Source: JAUJNH01 sp038253125
GTDB lineage: Bacteria > Actinomycetota > Acidimicrobiia > Acidimicrobiales > JAUJNH01
DNA: 64,000 nucleotides
NCBI GenBank assembly: GCA_038253125.1
Contig: JBBSHM010000001.1
Coordinates: 67,196 to 131,195, forward strand
Direction: 5' to 3'
Shown: positions 24,612-33,986 of the stretch, in pieces
Position numbering within the stretch: the stretch's first letter is position 1
Layout: each line of letters opens with the position of its first letter
Notes under the pieces: generated by a model
Seen by the model: only the letters and a program-made list of their open reading frames with translations
Told to the model about the DNA's origin: nothing
Database searches by the model: none
Program-made: the position numbers and the translations under genes

Positions 24612-24721
24612 GGTTGCAGGATGTCACCCCCGGCGCTGGCATCCAAGGCGGCCCCAGCAGGTCGGTGCCGCTGACCGCCGGTCCTGGCGGTCCAGAGGTG
24701 GTCCAGGGCTCCTGGCCGGGG

Positions 24722-24748
24722 TTGAGGCCGGCGCCCAACGGGTATAGC
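24722..24748 (+). promoter_or_regulatory. Promoter for the bldC-like gene
   Basis: TTGAGG (24722-24727) and TATAGC (24743-24748) are spaced by 15 nt. Transcription would begin around 24754, at the GTG codons, so the mRNA appears leaderless. Confidence 0.4.
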
Positions 24749-24755
24749 CCAGGGT

Positions 24756-24986
24756 GTGCATTCGATCGCTTTGAGAGGAACGTCCGCTCTGGAGGACAAC
24801 GTCGCCGATGATGCGCTGTTGACCCCGGCCGAGGTGGCGAGCCTGTTCCGGGTCAGCCCGAAGACGGTCACGCGCTGGGCGAGGGCCGGCAAGCTGACGG
24901 CGCGCAAGACGCTGGGCGGCCATCGGCGCTTCCGGGCCGGCGAGGTGCGCACGGCGCTGGCTGGCGCCGAGGAACAGGTGGGCTAG
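24756..24986 (+). CDS. bldC: BldC-type MerR-like helix-turn-helix regulator
   Basis: This 76-aa DNA-binding protein resembles BldC, the small MerR-like regulator of Streptomyces development. The core LLTPAEVASLFRVSPKTV, TRWARAGKLTARKTLGGHRR and the FRAGEV segment align with the BldC winged HTH. Like BldC it lacks an effector domain. The GTG start at 24756 adds ~18 residues before the core; no Shine-Dalgarno is visible and the transcript may be leaderless. In non-sporulating actinobacteria its role is undefined. Confidence 0.87.
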   Translation: MHSIALRGTSALEDNVADDALLTPAEVASLFRVSPKTVTRWARAGKLTARKTLGGHRRFRAGEVRTALAGAEEQVG

Positions 24987-25018
24987 CTGCTAGCAGGCGG
25001 TGTTGCACGACCAGGCGG

Positions 25019-25244
25019 GTGCGCCAGCTCGACCTGCCGCCGGGGGTGTGTCCGCTCGAACGGGCTGGCGTGGAAGGTGCCGGGCGGCAGCGGGTACGTC
25101 AACGCGGCCGACCTCGCCGTGGTCGCCGCCGGCTGGACCTTCGACGCGGAGCGGATCACCACTGCCGTCGGCGCCATCGAGATGGTCATCGGCGACCAAC
25201 GGGTCCGCCTCGACCGCACCGGCTGGCCAACCATCTCGGCCTGA
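25019..25244 (+). pseudogene. Small frameshifted reading frame (unknown family)
   Basis: From 25059 to the TGA at 25244 the frame reads as natural protein (NGLAWKVPGGSGYVNAADLA, then ITTAVGAIEMVIGDQRVRLD) but has no start codon. A GTG at 25019 opens MRQLDLPPG in another frame. Removing one G from the GGGGG run at 25042-25046 fuses the two into a 73-aa protein. It is either a decayed gene, the 3' end of a transferred gene, or a sequence error. I recognise no family. Confidence 0.4.
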
Positions 25245-25359
25245 GCGCCAGGGCCCGGGGGCGGTGACCGAAGAAGCTGGCGGCGGGGACATCACGGGCG
25301 TTCCAGGCGCGTCAACTCGGCCGCCGGCCCATCGACGGGCAACGCCTCGGGGCACACGT

Positions 25360-26319
25360 TCAGGTCTCCAGGACGACCTTTCCGAGCTTGGCGCCGGCGG
25401 CGAAGCGCTCGTAGGCCTCGGCAGCCTGCTCCAGGCGGAAGGTGGCGGCCACCGGCACCCTCAGGGCGCCAGCGGCGAGCGCCGGCAGGACGTGACGTTC
25501 GATGAGGCGGGCGGCGTCGGCCTTGTCCTCGAGAGGTCGGCCGCGCAGGGTCGAACCGTGGATGCGGCCTCGCTTGCCCATCAGGGCCATCAGGTCGACC
25601 TCAGCCCGGCTGCCGCTGCCAGCCACGCCGATGACCGAGATCCTCCCGCCCGTGGCGAGCACCCGCAGGTTCCCGGGCAGGTTGCCGGCGCCGACGAGCT
25701 CCAGGATGACGTCGTAGGGGCCGCCGTCCTCGAAGTCCGCCGGGTTGACCGCCTGCACCCAGCCGCGGGGTCCGCCGAGCCTGACGACATCGCCTCGCAG
25801 GTCGGGGTTGCGCACAGTGGCCGTCACCCGGGCTCCGGCCAGCGCCGCCAGCTGCACGGCGGCTGTGCCGACGCCGCCGGCCCCGCCGTGCACCAGCACG
25901 TGCTCGCCCATGGCCAGGCCGCACTGGGTGAACAGGGCATCATGGGCGGTGGTGAACACCTCGGGGAAGCCCCCGGCCTCGCTCCATCGCAGCCCGGTCG
26001 GCACGGGCACCAGGCACCGCTCGTGCACCGCGCACCGCTCGGCCTGCCCGCCGCCGCCCACCACCCCCATCACCTTGTCGCCGACGGCGAAGCGGCGGGC
26101 GCCGGGACCCACCGCCTCGACCTCGCCAGCCAGCTCGAGGCCCGGGATGTCGGGCGGTGAGCCGGGCGGGGCCGGATAGCCGCCCCTGGCCTGAAGCAGG
26201 TCGGCACCGTTCAGACCGGCCGCCTTCACCCGCACGACGACCTCGGTGGCGGCGGGGACAGGGTCAGGCCGCTCCTGCAGTTCGACCTGGCCCTCACCAA
26301 CGCAAACGACGGCAAGCAT
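25360..26319 (-). CDS. Zinc-free MDR quinone oxidoreductase (Qor-like)
   Basis: This 319-aa medium-chain dehydrogenase/reductase is of the quinone oxidoreductase group. The N-terminal GroES-like domain has VRVKAAGLNGADLLQARGGY and PGLELAGEVEAVGPG. The Rossmann domain has VLVHGGAGGVGTAAVQLAAL, an NADPH-binding AxxGxG-type loop. The zinc-ligand cysteines of alcohol dehydrogenases are missing. It probably reduces quinones or enones with NADPH. It lies 18 nt downstream of the NHL-thioredoxin gene on the same strand and is probably co-transcribed. Confidence 0.9.
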   Translation of the reverse strand: MLAVVCVGEGQVELQERPDPVPAATEVVVRVKAAGLNGADLLQARGGYPAPPGSPPDIPGLELAGEVEAVGPGARRFAVGDKVMGVVGGGGQAERCAVHERCLVPVPTGLRWSEAGGFPEVFTTAHDALFTQCGLAMGEHVLVHGGAGGVGTAAVQLAALAGARVTATVRNPDLRGDVVRLGGPRGWVQAVNPADFEDGGPYDVILELVGAGNLPGNLRVLATGGRISVIGVAGSGSRAEVDLMALMGKRGRIHGSTLRGRPLEDKADAARLIERHVLPALAAGALRVPVAATFRLEQAAEAYERFAAGAKLGKVVLET

Positions 26320-26337
26320 GAACGTCTCCTCGGTTCT

Positions 26338-27684
26338 CTACGTCTGCTTCGGGCGGTGGATCGCCAGCGGGTTGACGGTGTCGGCGCCGACGTCGATCAG
26401 GACCACCCGGTGGTTCCCGGTGTCGGCCACGACGAGGCGACCGTCGGCCAGCACGTCGAGCCCACCAGGCTCGCACAACCCCGCCACCGGTAGCGTGCGG
26501 ATCTCGCCGTCCACCCCGGACCACAGGCGCACCGAAGAGTTGAACGTGTCGGCCACATACACGCTGGTGCCGTCGGGGGCACAGGCCACGCCTTCGGGGT
26601 GCTGGAGCCGGGCGCTGGCGATGGGGCCGTCAACGTTACCCCAGGTGGAGGTGTTGCGCCCGAGCAGCGTCGCCACCCGGTGCTGGCCGTCGACGACCCG
26701 AAGGGCCGACGACTGGGCGTCGACAAGGAACAGCCCGAGCGCACCGGTGGCCAGTCCCGACGGCTGGGCGAGCAGGGCCCACAGGCCGTAGCCGTCCTCC
26801 AGCCCCTCTCGCCCCGTGCCCGCCTCCACCGCGGCCGGGCCGTCGGGGGCGATGGCCCAGATCTGGTGCCGACCGGCTTCGGCCACGAAGACGGTGCCGT
26901 CGGAGGCCACGGCGACGTCGGAGGGTGATGCCACCTCGGCGAGCACCGTCTGGCGTTCGCCCCCCGTCGTGATCCTGAGGACCCGGTCGGCGTCGCGCTC
27001 GCACACGAGGATGGAGCCGTCGGTCATGGCTCTCACGCCCGTCGGGCCGCGAAGATCGTCATGCTCGGCCACGATGGCGCCCTCGAGGCTGACCACCAGG
27101 ACCCGGTCATGCCCGGTGTCGGCCACCACCAGGCCTTCAGGGTGGACAGCCACCTTCGCCGGCCACGCCAGCTCGGACATGGAGCCGGAGCCTGAGCCGG
27201 AGTGTGGGCTTGTTTCACCGGGCAGTGGCGTCACCGGACGCCCAGATCGACCGGCCAGGGTGGCCGCAACCGCCTGCTCCAAGGCCGGACCGGTCCCCTC
27301 GCCCTTGGTCGAGCCCACCACGTAGCCGTCCTGGTCGACCACCACCACGGTGGGCCAGATGCGAACTCCATATCGTTTCGCCGTGGCGCCGTCGGGGTCA
27401 TCGACGACGGGGTGGGTGATCCGCAGCCGCTCAACCGAGCGCCCCAGCGCCGCCTCCTGGCGCTCGGCGTCGAATCGCGGCGTCCGCACACCGATCAACA
27501 CGACCTCCCCCCCCGAACGGCCCTCGAGCCCCCGCAGCTCGCCCACCAACCGCTCACAGCTAACCGATGATCCCGTGAAGAAGTGCAGGACCACGACCCG
27601 CCCCTGCAAACCCGCCATCGACAGCGGCTCCGCCACGTTCGCCCAAGCCCCCCCGGAGATCTCCGGGGCATGAATGCGCGCCAC
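26338..27684 (-). CDS. Thioredoxin-like / NHL-repeat protein (NHLRC2-like)
   Basis: Residues 1-150 form a thioredoxin fold (LQGRVVVLHFFTGSSVSCER, RIWPTVVVVDQDGYVVG). Residues ~180-448 form an NHL-type beta propeller with repeated VVADTGHDRVLVV, VFVAEAGRHQIWAI, VYVADTFNSSVRLW and VVADTGNHRVVLI blades. This architecture is that of NHLRC2-like proteins. The redox motif normally CxxC is SVSC here, keeping only the second cysteine. I chose the GTG at 27684, giving 448 aa; 27753 would overlap the divergent fumC start. The function is unknown, possibly redox-linked. Confidence 0.85.
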   Translation of the reverse strand: MARIHAPEISGGAWANVAEPLSMAGLQGRVVVLHFFTGSSVSCERLVGELRGLEGRSGGEVVLIGVRTPRFDAERQEAALGRSVERLRITHPVVDDPDGATAKRYGVRIWPTVVVVDQDGYVVGSTKGEGTGPALEQAVAATLAGRSGRPVTPLPGETSPHSGSGSGSMSELAWPAKVAVHPEGLVVADTGHDRVLVVSLEGAIVAEHDDLRGPTGVRAMTDGSILVCERDADRVLRITTGGERQTVLAEVASPSDVAVASDGTVFVAEAGRHQIWAIAPDGPAAVEAGTGREGLEDGYGLWALLAQPSGLATGALGLFLVDAQSSALRVVDGQHRVATLLGRNTSTWGNVDGPIASARLQHPEGVACAPDGTSVYVADTFNSSVRLWSGVDGEIRTLPVAGLCEPGGLDVLADGRLVVADTGNHRVVLIDVGADTVNPLAIHRPKQT

Positions 27685-27751
27685 AGGCGGCGACCCTATG
27701 GGAACGGCCCGGACGGCCCGCCCGAGCCGGCGTTCAGTACCGTCGCGAGCC

Positions 27752-29130
<1,379 letters not shown>

Positions 29131-29134
<4 letters not shown>

Positions 29135-29613
29135 ACGGGGCTGCCGGCGAAGGGGGCCGGGTCCTTGGCGCCCGGCACCACCGGTGCGCTCCAGCGGGTG
29201 ACCTCGGCCACCTTCTCGGTGACCTTGCGCCAGTCGCCCGGCTGCCAGCCCTCGGCGCTCTGGAAGACCGTGCCGTCCATGCCGAGGAAGATCAGCGCCG
29301 GCAGCTCCTTCAGCCCGAAGCCCTTGACCACGCTGCGGTCGGCGTCGACGAAGACCCGGAACTGCGAGGCGTGCGGACCGAGCCAGAGCCGGGCGTCGGC
29401 CGGGCCGGCGGTGACGAGGACGGCGACGCGGACGTCGGCCTGCTCAAAGGTGCTCAGGAGCCGGGTGGCGGTGGGCAGCAGCCAGCTGGACTGCTCTTCG
29501 TAAGGATCGAAGGCGGCGAGCAGCAGGTGGAACGTGGTGAGCAGCTCGCGGATGGTCCGGGGCCGCCCGCCGAGCGGCGTGAGCATGAGGTCCGCCGGGG
29601 GGTCCGTTGCCAC
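29131..29613 (-). CDS. Thioredoxin-fold protein without a CxxC motif
   Basis: This 160-aa protein is thioredoxin-like: RELLTTFHLLLAAFDPYEEQ, VRVAVLVTAGPADARLWLG, FRVFVDADRSVVKGFGLKELPALIFLGMDG (spread over residues ~85-115; the cis-Pro loop LPALIFLG is clear), then GWQPGDWRKVTEKVAEV. There is no cysteine pair, so no disulfide exchange is expected. The GTG at 29613 is the plausible start; the longer frame upstream is an antisense shadow. It overlaps fumC's stop by 4 nt convergently and diverges from the next gene. Confidence 0.75.
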
Positions 29614-29667
29614 TGCGCAGCAGAATAGGGGGCAGCCCGGTTCGCCCAGCAAATGCAAGGTGGCAGG

Positions 29668-29679
29668 TACCTTCGCTCT
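29668..29679 (+). promoter_or_regulatory. Leaderless -10 element
   Basis: TACCTT (29668-29673) fits TANNNT and lies six bases before the GTG at 29680. This favours GTG 29680 over the ATG at 29653 as the start. Confidence 0.45.
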
Positions 29680-30498
29680 GTGCACCCGATCGAGCGGCTG
29701 CGCCACGTTGCCCGGGCCGGCGGGCTCGACCTGGTCGAGCTCGTCCAGGAAGCGGCGCTGGCCCTGGCCGGCTTCTCCGACGATCCGGCGGCCCTGGTCA
29801 CCGCCTGTCGCAGCCTGGTGGACCGCCACCCCGCGGCCGGTCCGCTGTGGTCGCTCGCCGCCCGCGTCCTCACCGCGGGGGACCCGGCCGAGGAGGCGTG
29901 GCGGGTCGTCGAGGAGACCGAGTCGGACCCGACGCCGGGCGCCCTGTACCGCAGCGTGGCCGACGCCGCCCAGGTCCTGAGCGTCGGCTGGTCGCCCACG
30001 GTGGCCTCCGCCCTGGCTCGCCGGGGCGACTGCCGCATCCTGGTGATCGACGCCACCGGCGCCTTCTCCTACGCGTCCGGTGACCTGCGGCGCCGCGGCG
30101 TCGACGTCGAAGAGGTCCCCGAGTGGGGGACCGGGGCGGCGGCCGGGGCGGCTGACGTGGTGCTGTTCGAGGCGCAGGCCATGGGTGGCGACGCCCTGGT
30201 GGCGGTGAGCGGTTCCCGGGCGGCCGCCGCGGTGGCGTCGGCTGCAGGCCGGCCGGTGTGGGCGGTGGCGCCCGCGGGCCGGGTGCTGCCGGCCGGGCTG
30301 TGGCAGGTGCTCGCTCAGCGGGTCGCCTCCGCCCCCGAGCCATGGCTGGAGCCGGACGAGCTCGTTCCTCTCGGCCTCGTCTCGGGTGTCGTGCGGGCCG
30401 ACGGGCTGCGGGATCCGGCCGACGCCGTGGCCGACCCCGACTGCCCGTTCGCGCCTGAGCTGGTACGCCCTCTCGACGCTCCCGGCAGCCACCGCTGA
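29680..30498 (+). CDS. eIF-2B/MtnA-like Rossmann-fold protein
   Basis: This 272-aa protein resembles the alpha/beta/delta eIF-2B family (relatives: methylthioribose-1-phosphate isomerase, ribose-1,5-bisphosphate isomerase). It has a helical N-terminus (LDLVELVQEAALALAGF, LVTACRSLVDRHPAAGPLW), then a Rossmann part with DCRILVIDATGAFSY, ADVVLFEAQAMGGDALVAVS and AAGRPVWAVAPAGRVLP. These match the xGADxIxxdGxvxNKxGT region only loosely, so the family call is tentative and catalytic residues are not assured. It diverges from the thioredoxin-fold gene. Confidence 0.6.
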   Translation: MHPIERLRHVARAGGLDLVELVQEAALALAGFSDDPAALVTACRSLVDRHPAAGPLWSLAARVLTAGDPAEEAWRVVEETESDPTPGALYRSVADAAQVLSVGWSPTVASALARRGDCRILVIDATGAFSYASGDLRRRGVDVEEVPEWGTGAAAGAADVVLFEAQAMGGDALVAVSGSRAAAAVASAAGRPVWAVAPAGRVLPAGLWQVLAQRVASAPEPWLEPDELVPLGLVSGVVRADGLRDPADAVADPDCPFAPELVRPLDAPGSHR

Positions 30499-30514
30499 AA
30501 CCGAGTGGGGTCGG

Positions 30515-31804
30515 TCAGATCGGGGCGTCGGCCATGCGCCGGAAGGTCAGGCTGAGGCCGCTGCCGAGCCCGAACAGCAGCCCGAATCCTACGGCCAGGG
30601 CGCCCCAGGGCCGCTCGTGCCCGCCTACCCTGATGCTCGGTCCGCCCGTGTCACCGCTGTCGGCAAAGGCGTCGGCGCCGGGAGGGGCAACGGCCTCCTG
30701 GCCGGCGCCCGGCTCGACGGGCTCACCGGAGAGGGTGGGACCGCCTGAGGGCGTGAGGGGTATGACCTGGCCGGGCGCGATGGAGGTCACGCCGGGGCTG
30801 CCCGGCCGCGCCACGGTCCCGGCCTTGGGGGCGGGCTTGGCCGTGGTGGTCGGGGCCGGCGGGGGTGTGGCCTTGTAGGCGCCGGCCGCCGCCGCCACGT
30901 CGATGATCCCGGCCCCCAGGCCGGCGGTACCGGACTTGCGGGCCGTGCTGCGCAACAGGTCGGCGGCCTGACGGGCGTTGGCTCCGACACCTCGGAGGAT
31001 GGCCACCCCCCCGGCCACGTGGGCCGCAGCCTGGCTGGTGCCGGAGGCCTCGCCGTAGCCGTACGTTGGGGATGAACCGGTCGCCAGCACCGATGGCGGG
31101 GTGACGGTTGTGGAGAGGATGTCCTGGCCGGGAGCGGCCACACCTTGGGGGCCGACGCCAGCGGTGCCGGGCACCTGCCCGCCGGACTGGGTGGTGGCCG
31201 CCACGGCGAGAACGGGGAGATCGTCGAGGGCCAGGCCGCCCTGGGCGCCCACGACGACCGAGACGCCGGAGTCGGCCAGGCTCTTGAGCGCCTGGCGCAG
31301 CACGTCTTTGTTGCCGGAGTAGCTGTCCGGGATGTCGACCAGGGCGACGGCCGGCTTGGCGCCGCGAGCCTGGCTGAGGGCGTCGATGTGTCCGTTGCCC
31401 TTGGCATCGCTGCTGTACGCCTTGTACGGGATCAGACGGGCGTCCGGCGCCACGCCGGCTATGCCGATCCCGTTGTCTGTCTCGGCTCCGACGATCCCGG
31501 CCAGGCGGGTGCCCTGCCCGTTGTCGTCGACGTTCGGGTCGTTGGTGGCTCCGCCGCTGAGGTCGAAGCCGCCGTCGAGCTTGTTCACCAGGTCGTCGTG
31601 CCTGGCGATGCCGGTGCTGATGACGGCCACGCTCACCCCGGCGCCCCGGCCCCGGGGCCATGCGTCAGGAGCCTTGATGTCGATGAGGCCCCACTGGTCC
31701 CCGGACTTCGGGTCCCGGGACGGTCCGGCGGCGGCGGGAGCGGCCATCAGGGCCACCAGGAAGACGGCCAGCACCAAGAGGAGGGGCGTTCGGCGGCGGC
31801 CCAT
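30515..31804 (-). CDS. Secreted, membrane-anchored subtilisin-fold protein, probable pseudoprotease (mycosin-like)
   Basis: This 429-aa protein has a signal peptide (LLLVLAVFLVALMAAPAAAG), a subtilase domain (~residues 35-300), a Pro/Thr-rich linker and a C-terminal transmembrane helix (ALAVGFGLLFGLGSG) with a short basic tail, the topology of type VII mycosins. The catalytic Asp of VAVIDTG is Ser63 (VAVISTGIA), the His of GHGTH is Gln97 (GQGTRLAG), and the oxyanion Asn region reads VGAQGG. Only Ser257 (GTSQAAAHVAGG) remains. It is therefore probably non-proteolytic, perhaps a scaffold or chaperone. The ATG 31804 was chosen for its signal peptide; no ESX genes are nearby. Confidence 0.85.
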   Translation of the reverse strand: MGRRRTPLLLVLAVFLVALMAAPAAAGPSRDPKSGDQWGLIDIKAPDAWPRGRGAGVSVAVISTGIARHDDLVNKLDGGFDLSGGATNDPNVDDNGQGTRLAGIVGAETDNGIGIAGVAPDARLIPYKAYSSDAKGNGHIDALSQARGAKPAVALVDIPDSYSGNKDVLRQALKSLADSGVSVVVGAQGGLALDDLPVLAVAATTQSGGQVPGTAGVGPQGVAAPGQDILSTTVTPPSVLATGSSPTYGYGEASGTSQAAAHVAGGVAILRGVGANARQAADLLRSTARKSGTAGLGAGIIDVAAAAGAYKATPPPAPTTTAKPAPKAGTVARPGSPGVTSIAPGQVIPLTPSGGPTLSGEPVEPGAGQEAVAPPGADAFADSGDTGGPSIRVGGHERPWGALAVGFGLLFGLGSGLSLTFRRMADAPI

Positions 31805-31965
31805 GACCGGCCAGCGTAGAGGCGGAGTGCACGGAGATCGACGCGATGCCGCCGAGGGCCACGGATGGCGACGGCGAGAGGATGGCCGCGCTGGGTGCAC
31901 GACCGCCGCGGTCGGCTCACCTCGGCGTGTCGGGATGGCGAACGCCGCTGGGCTTGACTGGCAGG

Positions 31966-32583
31966 GTGGATGTCGCCCGGGCCGAGCGGCTCCGCCTGTG
32001 TGTGCTGTTCGACGAGCTCGGCCCTGAGGCACCCACCGTCCTCGACGGGTGGAGGACCGCCGAGCTCGCCGCTCACCTCCTGGCCCGGGAGACCCGCCCC
32101 GACGCTGTCCCCGGCATGACGCTGGCCCTCACCCACCCGTGGACCGAGCGGGTCGAGAGGGGGATCCGCGACAGGCTCGCTTACCGTGAGGTGGTCGCCC
32201 GCCTGCGCCAGGGGCCGCCGTTGCTGAGCATCGGTCGGCTCGCGGGCTGGCGGGCCGACGTGGCCGAGTGGTTCGTCCACCACGAGGACGTCCGGCGGGC
32301 CAACGGCCTGGCCCCGCGACCCGACAGCGAGGACCAGCGCCGCCTCGACGACGCCATCTGGTCGGTGCTCCCCTTCTTCGCGCCGCTCCTGGCCCACCCG
32401 GTCCACGCCACGGTGATCCTCGTCAGCGAGGACGGCCGCCGTCGCCGGGCCCGCCGCGGCCTGGGCGCAGTTGAGGTCCACGGCCGCCCGAGCGAGCTTC
32501 TGCTCGCCCTCTTCGGTCGTCCAGGAGCGGTCGTCCAGGCCATCGGCGATCCCGAAGCCGTGCGGCGCTGGCAGGCCCGCTAG
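31966..32583 (+). CDS. TIGR03085 family protein (DinB/MDMPI-like fold)
   Basis: This 205-aa protein follows the TIGR03085 pattern: DVARAERLRLCVLFDELGPE (residues 2-21), TVLDGWRTAELAAHLLARE, LAGWRADVAEWFVHHEDVRR and a C-terminal RPSELLLALFGR segment. The family is a metal-binding four-helix (mycothiol-dependent maleylpyruvate isomerase N-like) group of unknown function in actinobacteria. The His in AAHLLARE and WFVHHEDV are candidate metal ligands. The GTG 31966 is the family-consistent start; the longer upstream frame is shadow sequence. Confidence 0.82.
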   Translation: MDVARAERLRLCVLFDELGPEAPTVLDGWRTAELAAHLLARETRPDAVPGMTLALTHPWTERVERGIRDRLAYREVVARLRQGPPLLSIGRLAGWRADVAEWFVHHEDVRRANGLAPRPDSEDQRRLDDAIWSVLPFFAPLLAHPVHATVILVSEDGRRRRARRGLGAVEVHGRPSELLLALFGRPGAVVQAIGDPEAVRRWQAR

Positions 32584-32625
32584 GAGCTGTCGATACTTCG
32601 GGGGAGCGTGGGGTACTGATGGACC

Positions 32626-33123
32626 GTGGTGGTGAAGAGGCCCGGCCCGGTGGTGCTCCGCCTCCTTCGCGCCCCGTCGATGCTGTATCGCCACGACCTC
32701 GGCTGGATGCTCGGCCGCCGCTTTTTGATGCTCACCCACGTGGGTCGCCGCTCCGGACGTCACCACCGCACCGTGCTCGAGGTCGTCGGCTACCAGCCCG
32801 TCCCCGGCGAGTTCTTCGTTATGGCGGGCCTTGGCCCCTCGGCCGACTGGTACCGGAACGTCCAGGAGCATCCTGCGGTCGAGATCGCCGTCGGCCGCGA
32901 CCGGTTTCGGCCGGTCATGCGCCGGCTGGACGAGCAGGAGGCGGCCGCCGTCGTGGGCGACTACGAGCGACGCAACCGTCTGGTCGCCCCATTGGTCCGC
33001 AAGGTCCTGACTTGGCTGGTCGGCTGGCCGTACGACGGCAGCGAGGCGGCCCGGAACCGGCTGGTGCGGCAGCTTCCGGTCGTGGGCTTCCGCCCGGCCG
33101 ACGCATCCTCAGTCAGCTCATGA
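32626..33123 (+). CDS. Deazaflavin (F420)-dependent nitroreductase-family protein (DDN-like)
   Basis: This 165-aa split-beta-barrel protein is of the Rv3547/DDN type. Signature segments are LMLTHVGRRSGRHHRTVLEV, VMAGLGPSADWYRNVQEHP and VEIAVGRDRFRPVMRRL. These enzymes use F420H2 to reduce quinones or other acceptors, so the organism probably makes F420, although no F420 synthesis gene is in the window. It follows the TIGR03085 gene by 42 nt and may be co-transcribed. The GTG start is followed by in-frame GTG alternatives. Confidence 0.87.
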   Translation: MVVKRPGPVVLRLLRAPSMLYRHDLGWMLGRRFLMLTHVGRRSGRHHRTVLEVVGYQPVPGEFFVMAGLGPSADWYRNVQEHPAVEIAVGRDRFRPVMRRLDEQEAAAVVGDYERRNRLVAPLVRKVLTWLVGWPYDGSEAARNRLVRQLPVVGFRPADASSVSS

Positions 33124-33289
33124 GCCCAGGATGGTTCGGCCCAGGGCTGAAACCGCACCGATCGCACCCGGCCGGAGGCCGATTCGGCGACCAGGCTGCC
33201 GGGCCCGCCGGATCGGGCGTCGCCCTGACCGGCCCGCTGCGGTCCGGGCGGAGGCGTGGCAGGGCGTGAGGGCGATCTACACGGCCGAT

Positions 33290-33931
33290 CTACACGGGGC
33301 GGCGGGCGACGACGGTGACCAGGGGCGGGAGGACCACGGGCTCGTCGCCGGGGTCCACCCCGGTCATGGCTTCGAGGTAGCCGGCCACCGGGCCGGGTCC
33401 GGCGCCGGCCGGCGCCTCGGCCCAGGCGTCGACCAGCACCAGGCCGACCTCGCGCACCAGCCCCGGAAGGACCGCCCCGAGGTCCTGGTCGCGGGCGCCC
33501 TCCATCGTCAGCGGCCTTCCCCGGATACGCCCGGCGGTGGTGATCGGCTCCTGGGCCACCACCCAGCCCCCCGGTTTGACCGCCCCGGTCATCCGGCGCA
33601 GCACCCGGCGGGGCTCGGTTACGTGCATCAGCAGGAACCGGCAGAAGGTCAGATCGACCGGCTCAGGGAGCGTCAGCTCCTCGCCGGCCTGGGACAGCGC
33701 CAGCACCTGGGCGTGGGCCGCGGCCAGGCCGGCGATCTCGTCGCGGCGGCGCGGGTCGACGTCAACGGCGTAGACCCGGCCGGTGTGGCCGACAACCTGG
33801 GCCAGAGCCACGCTCACATCGCCACCGCCGGCGCCGACATCGACGCAGGTCCAGCCCTCGGCCAGCCCCAGCCGCTCGAGGGCGGTCAGGAGCGGGCGCC
33901 GGTAGACGTCGTCGCGCAGCCCGATCTCCAT
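33290..33931 (-). CDS. Class I SAM-dependent methyltransferase
   Basis: This 213-aa methyltransferase has motif I CVDVGAGGGDVSVALAQVVG, the motif II acidic residue in RVYAVDVDP, DLTFCRFLLMHVTEPRRVLR and PGGWVVAQEPITT. The substrate is unknown; the fold resembles UbiE/ArsM-type small-molecule methyltransferases. I chose ATG 33931 (MEIGLRDDVYRRP); the much longer upstream frame is antisense to the SGNH hydrolase gene. It is divergent from that gene. Confidence 0.88.
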   Translation of the reverse strand: MEIGLRDDVYRRPLLTALERLGLAEGWTCVDVGAGGGDVSVALAQVVGHTGRVYAVDVDPRRRDEIAGLAAAHAQVLALSQAGEELTLPEPVDLTFCRFLLMHVTEPRRVLRRMTGAVKPGGWVVAQEPITTAGRIRGRPLTMEGARDQDLGAVLPGLVREVGLVLVDAWAEAPAGAGPGPVAGYLEAMTGVDPGDEPVVLPPLVTVVARRPV

Positions 33932-33986
33932 CCCCCGAGACGATAGGGGGGGTGACGACGCGGTCAGACCAGACGCCGCCGCTACC

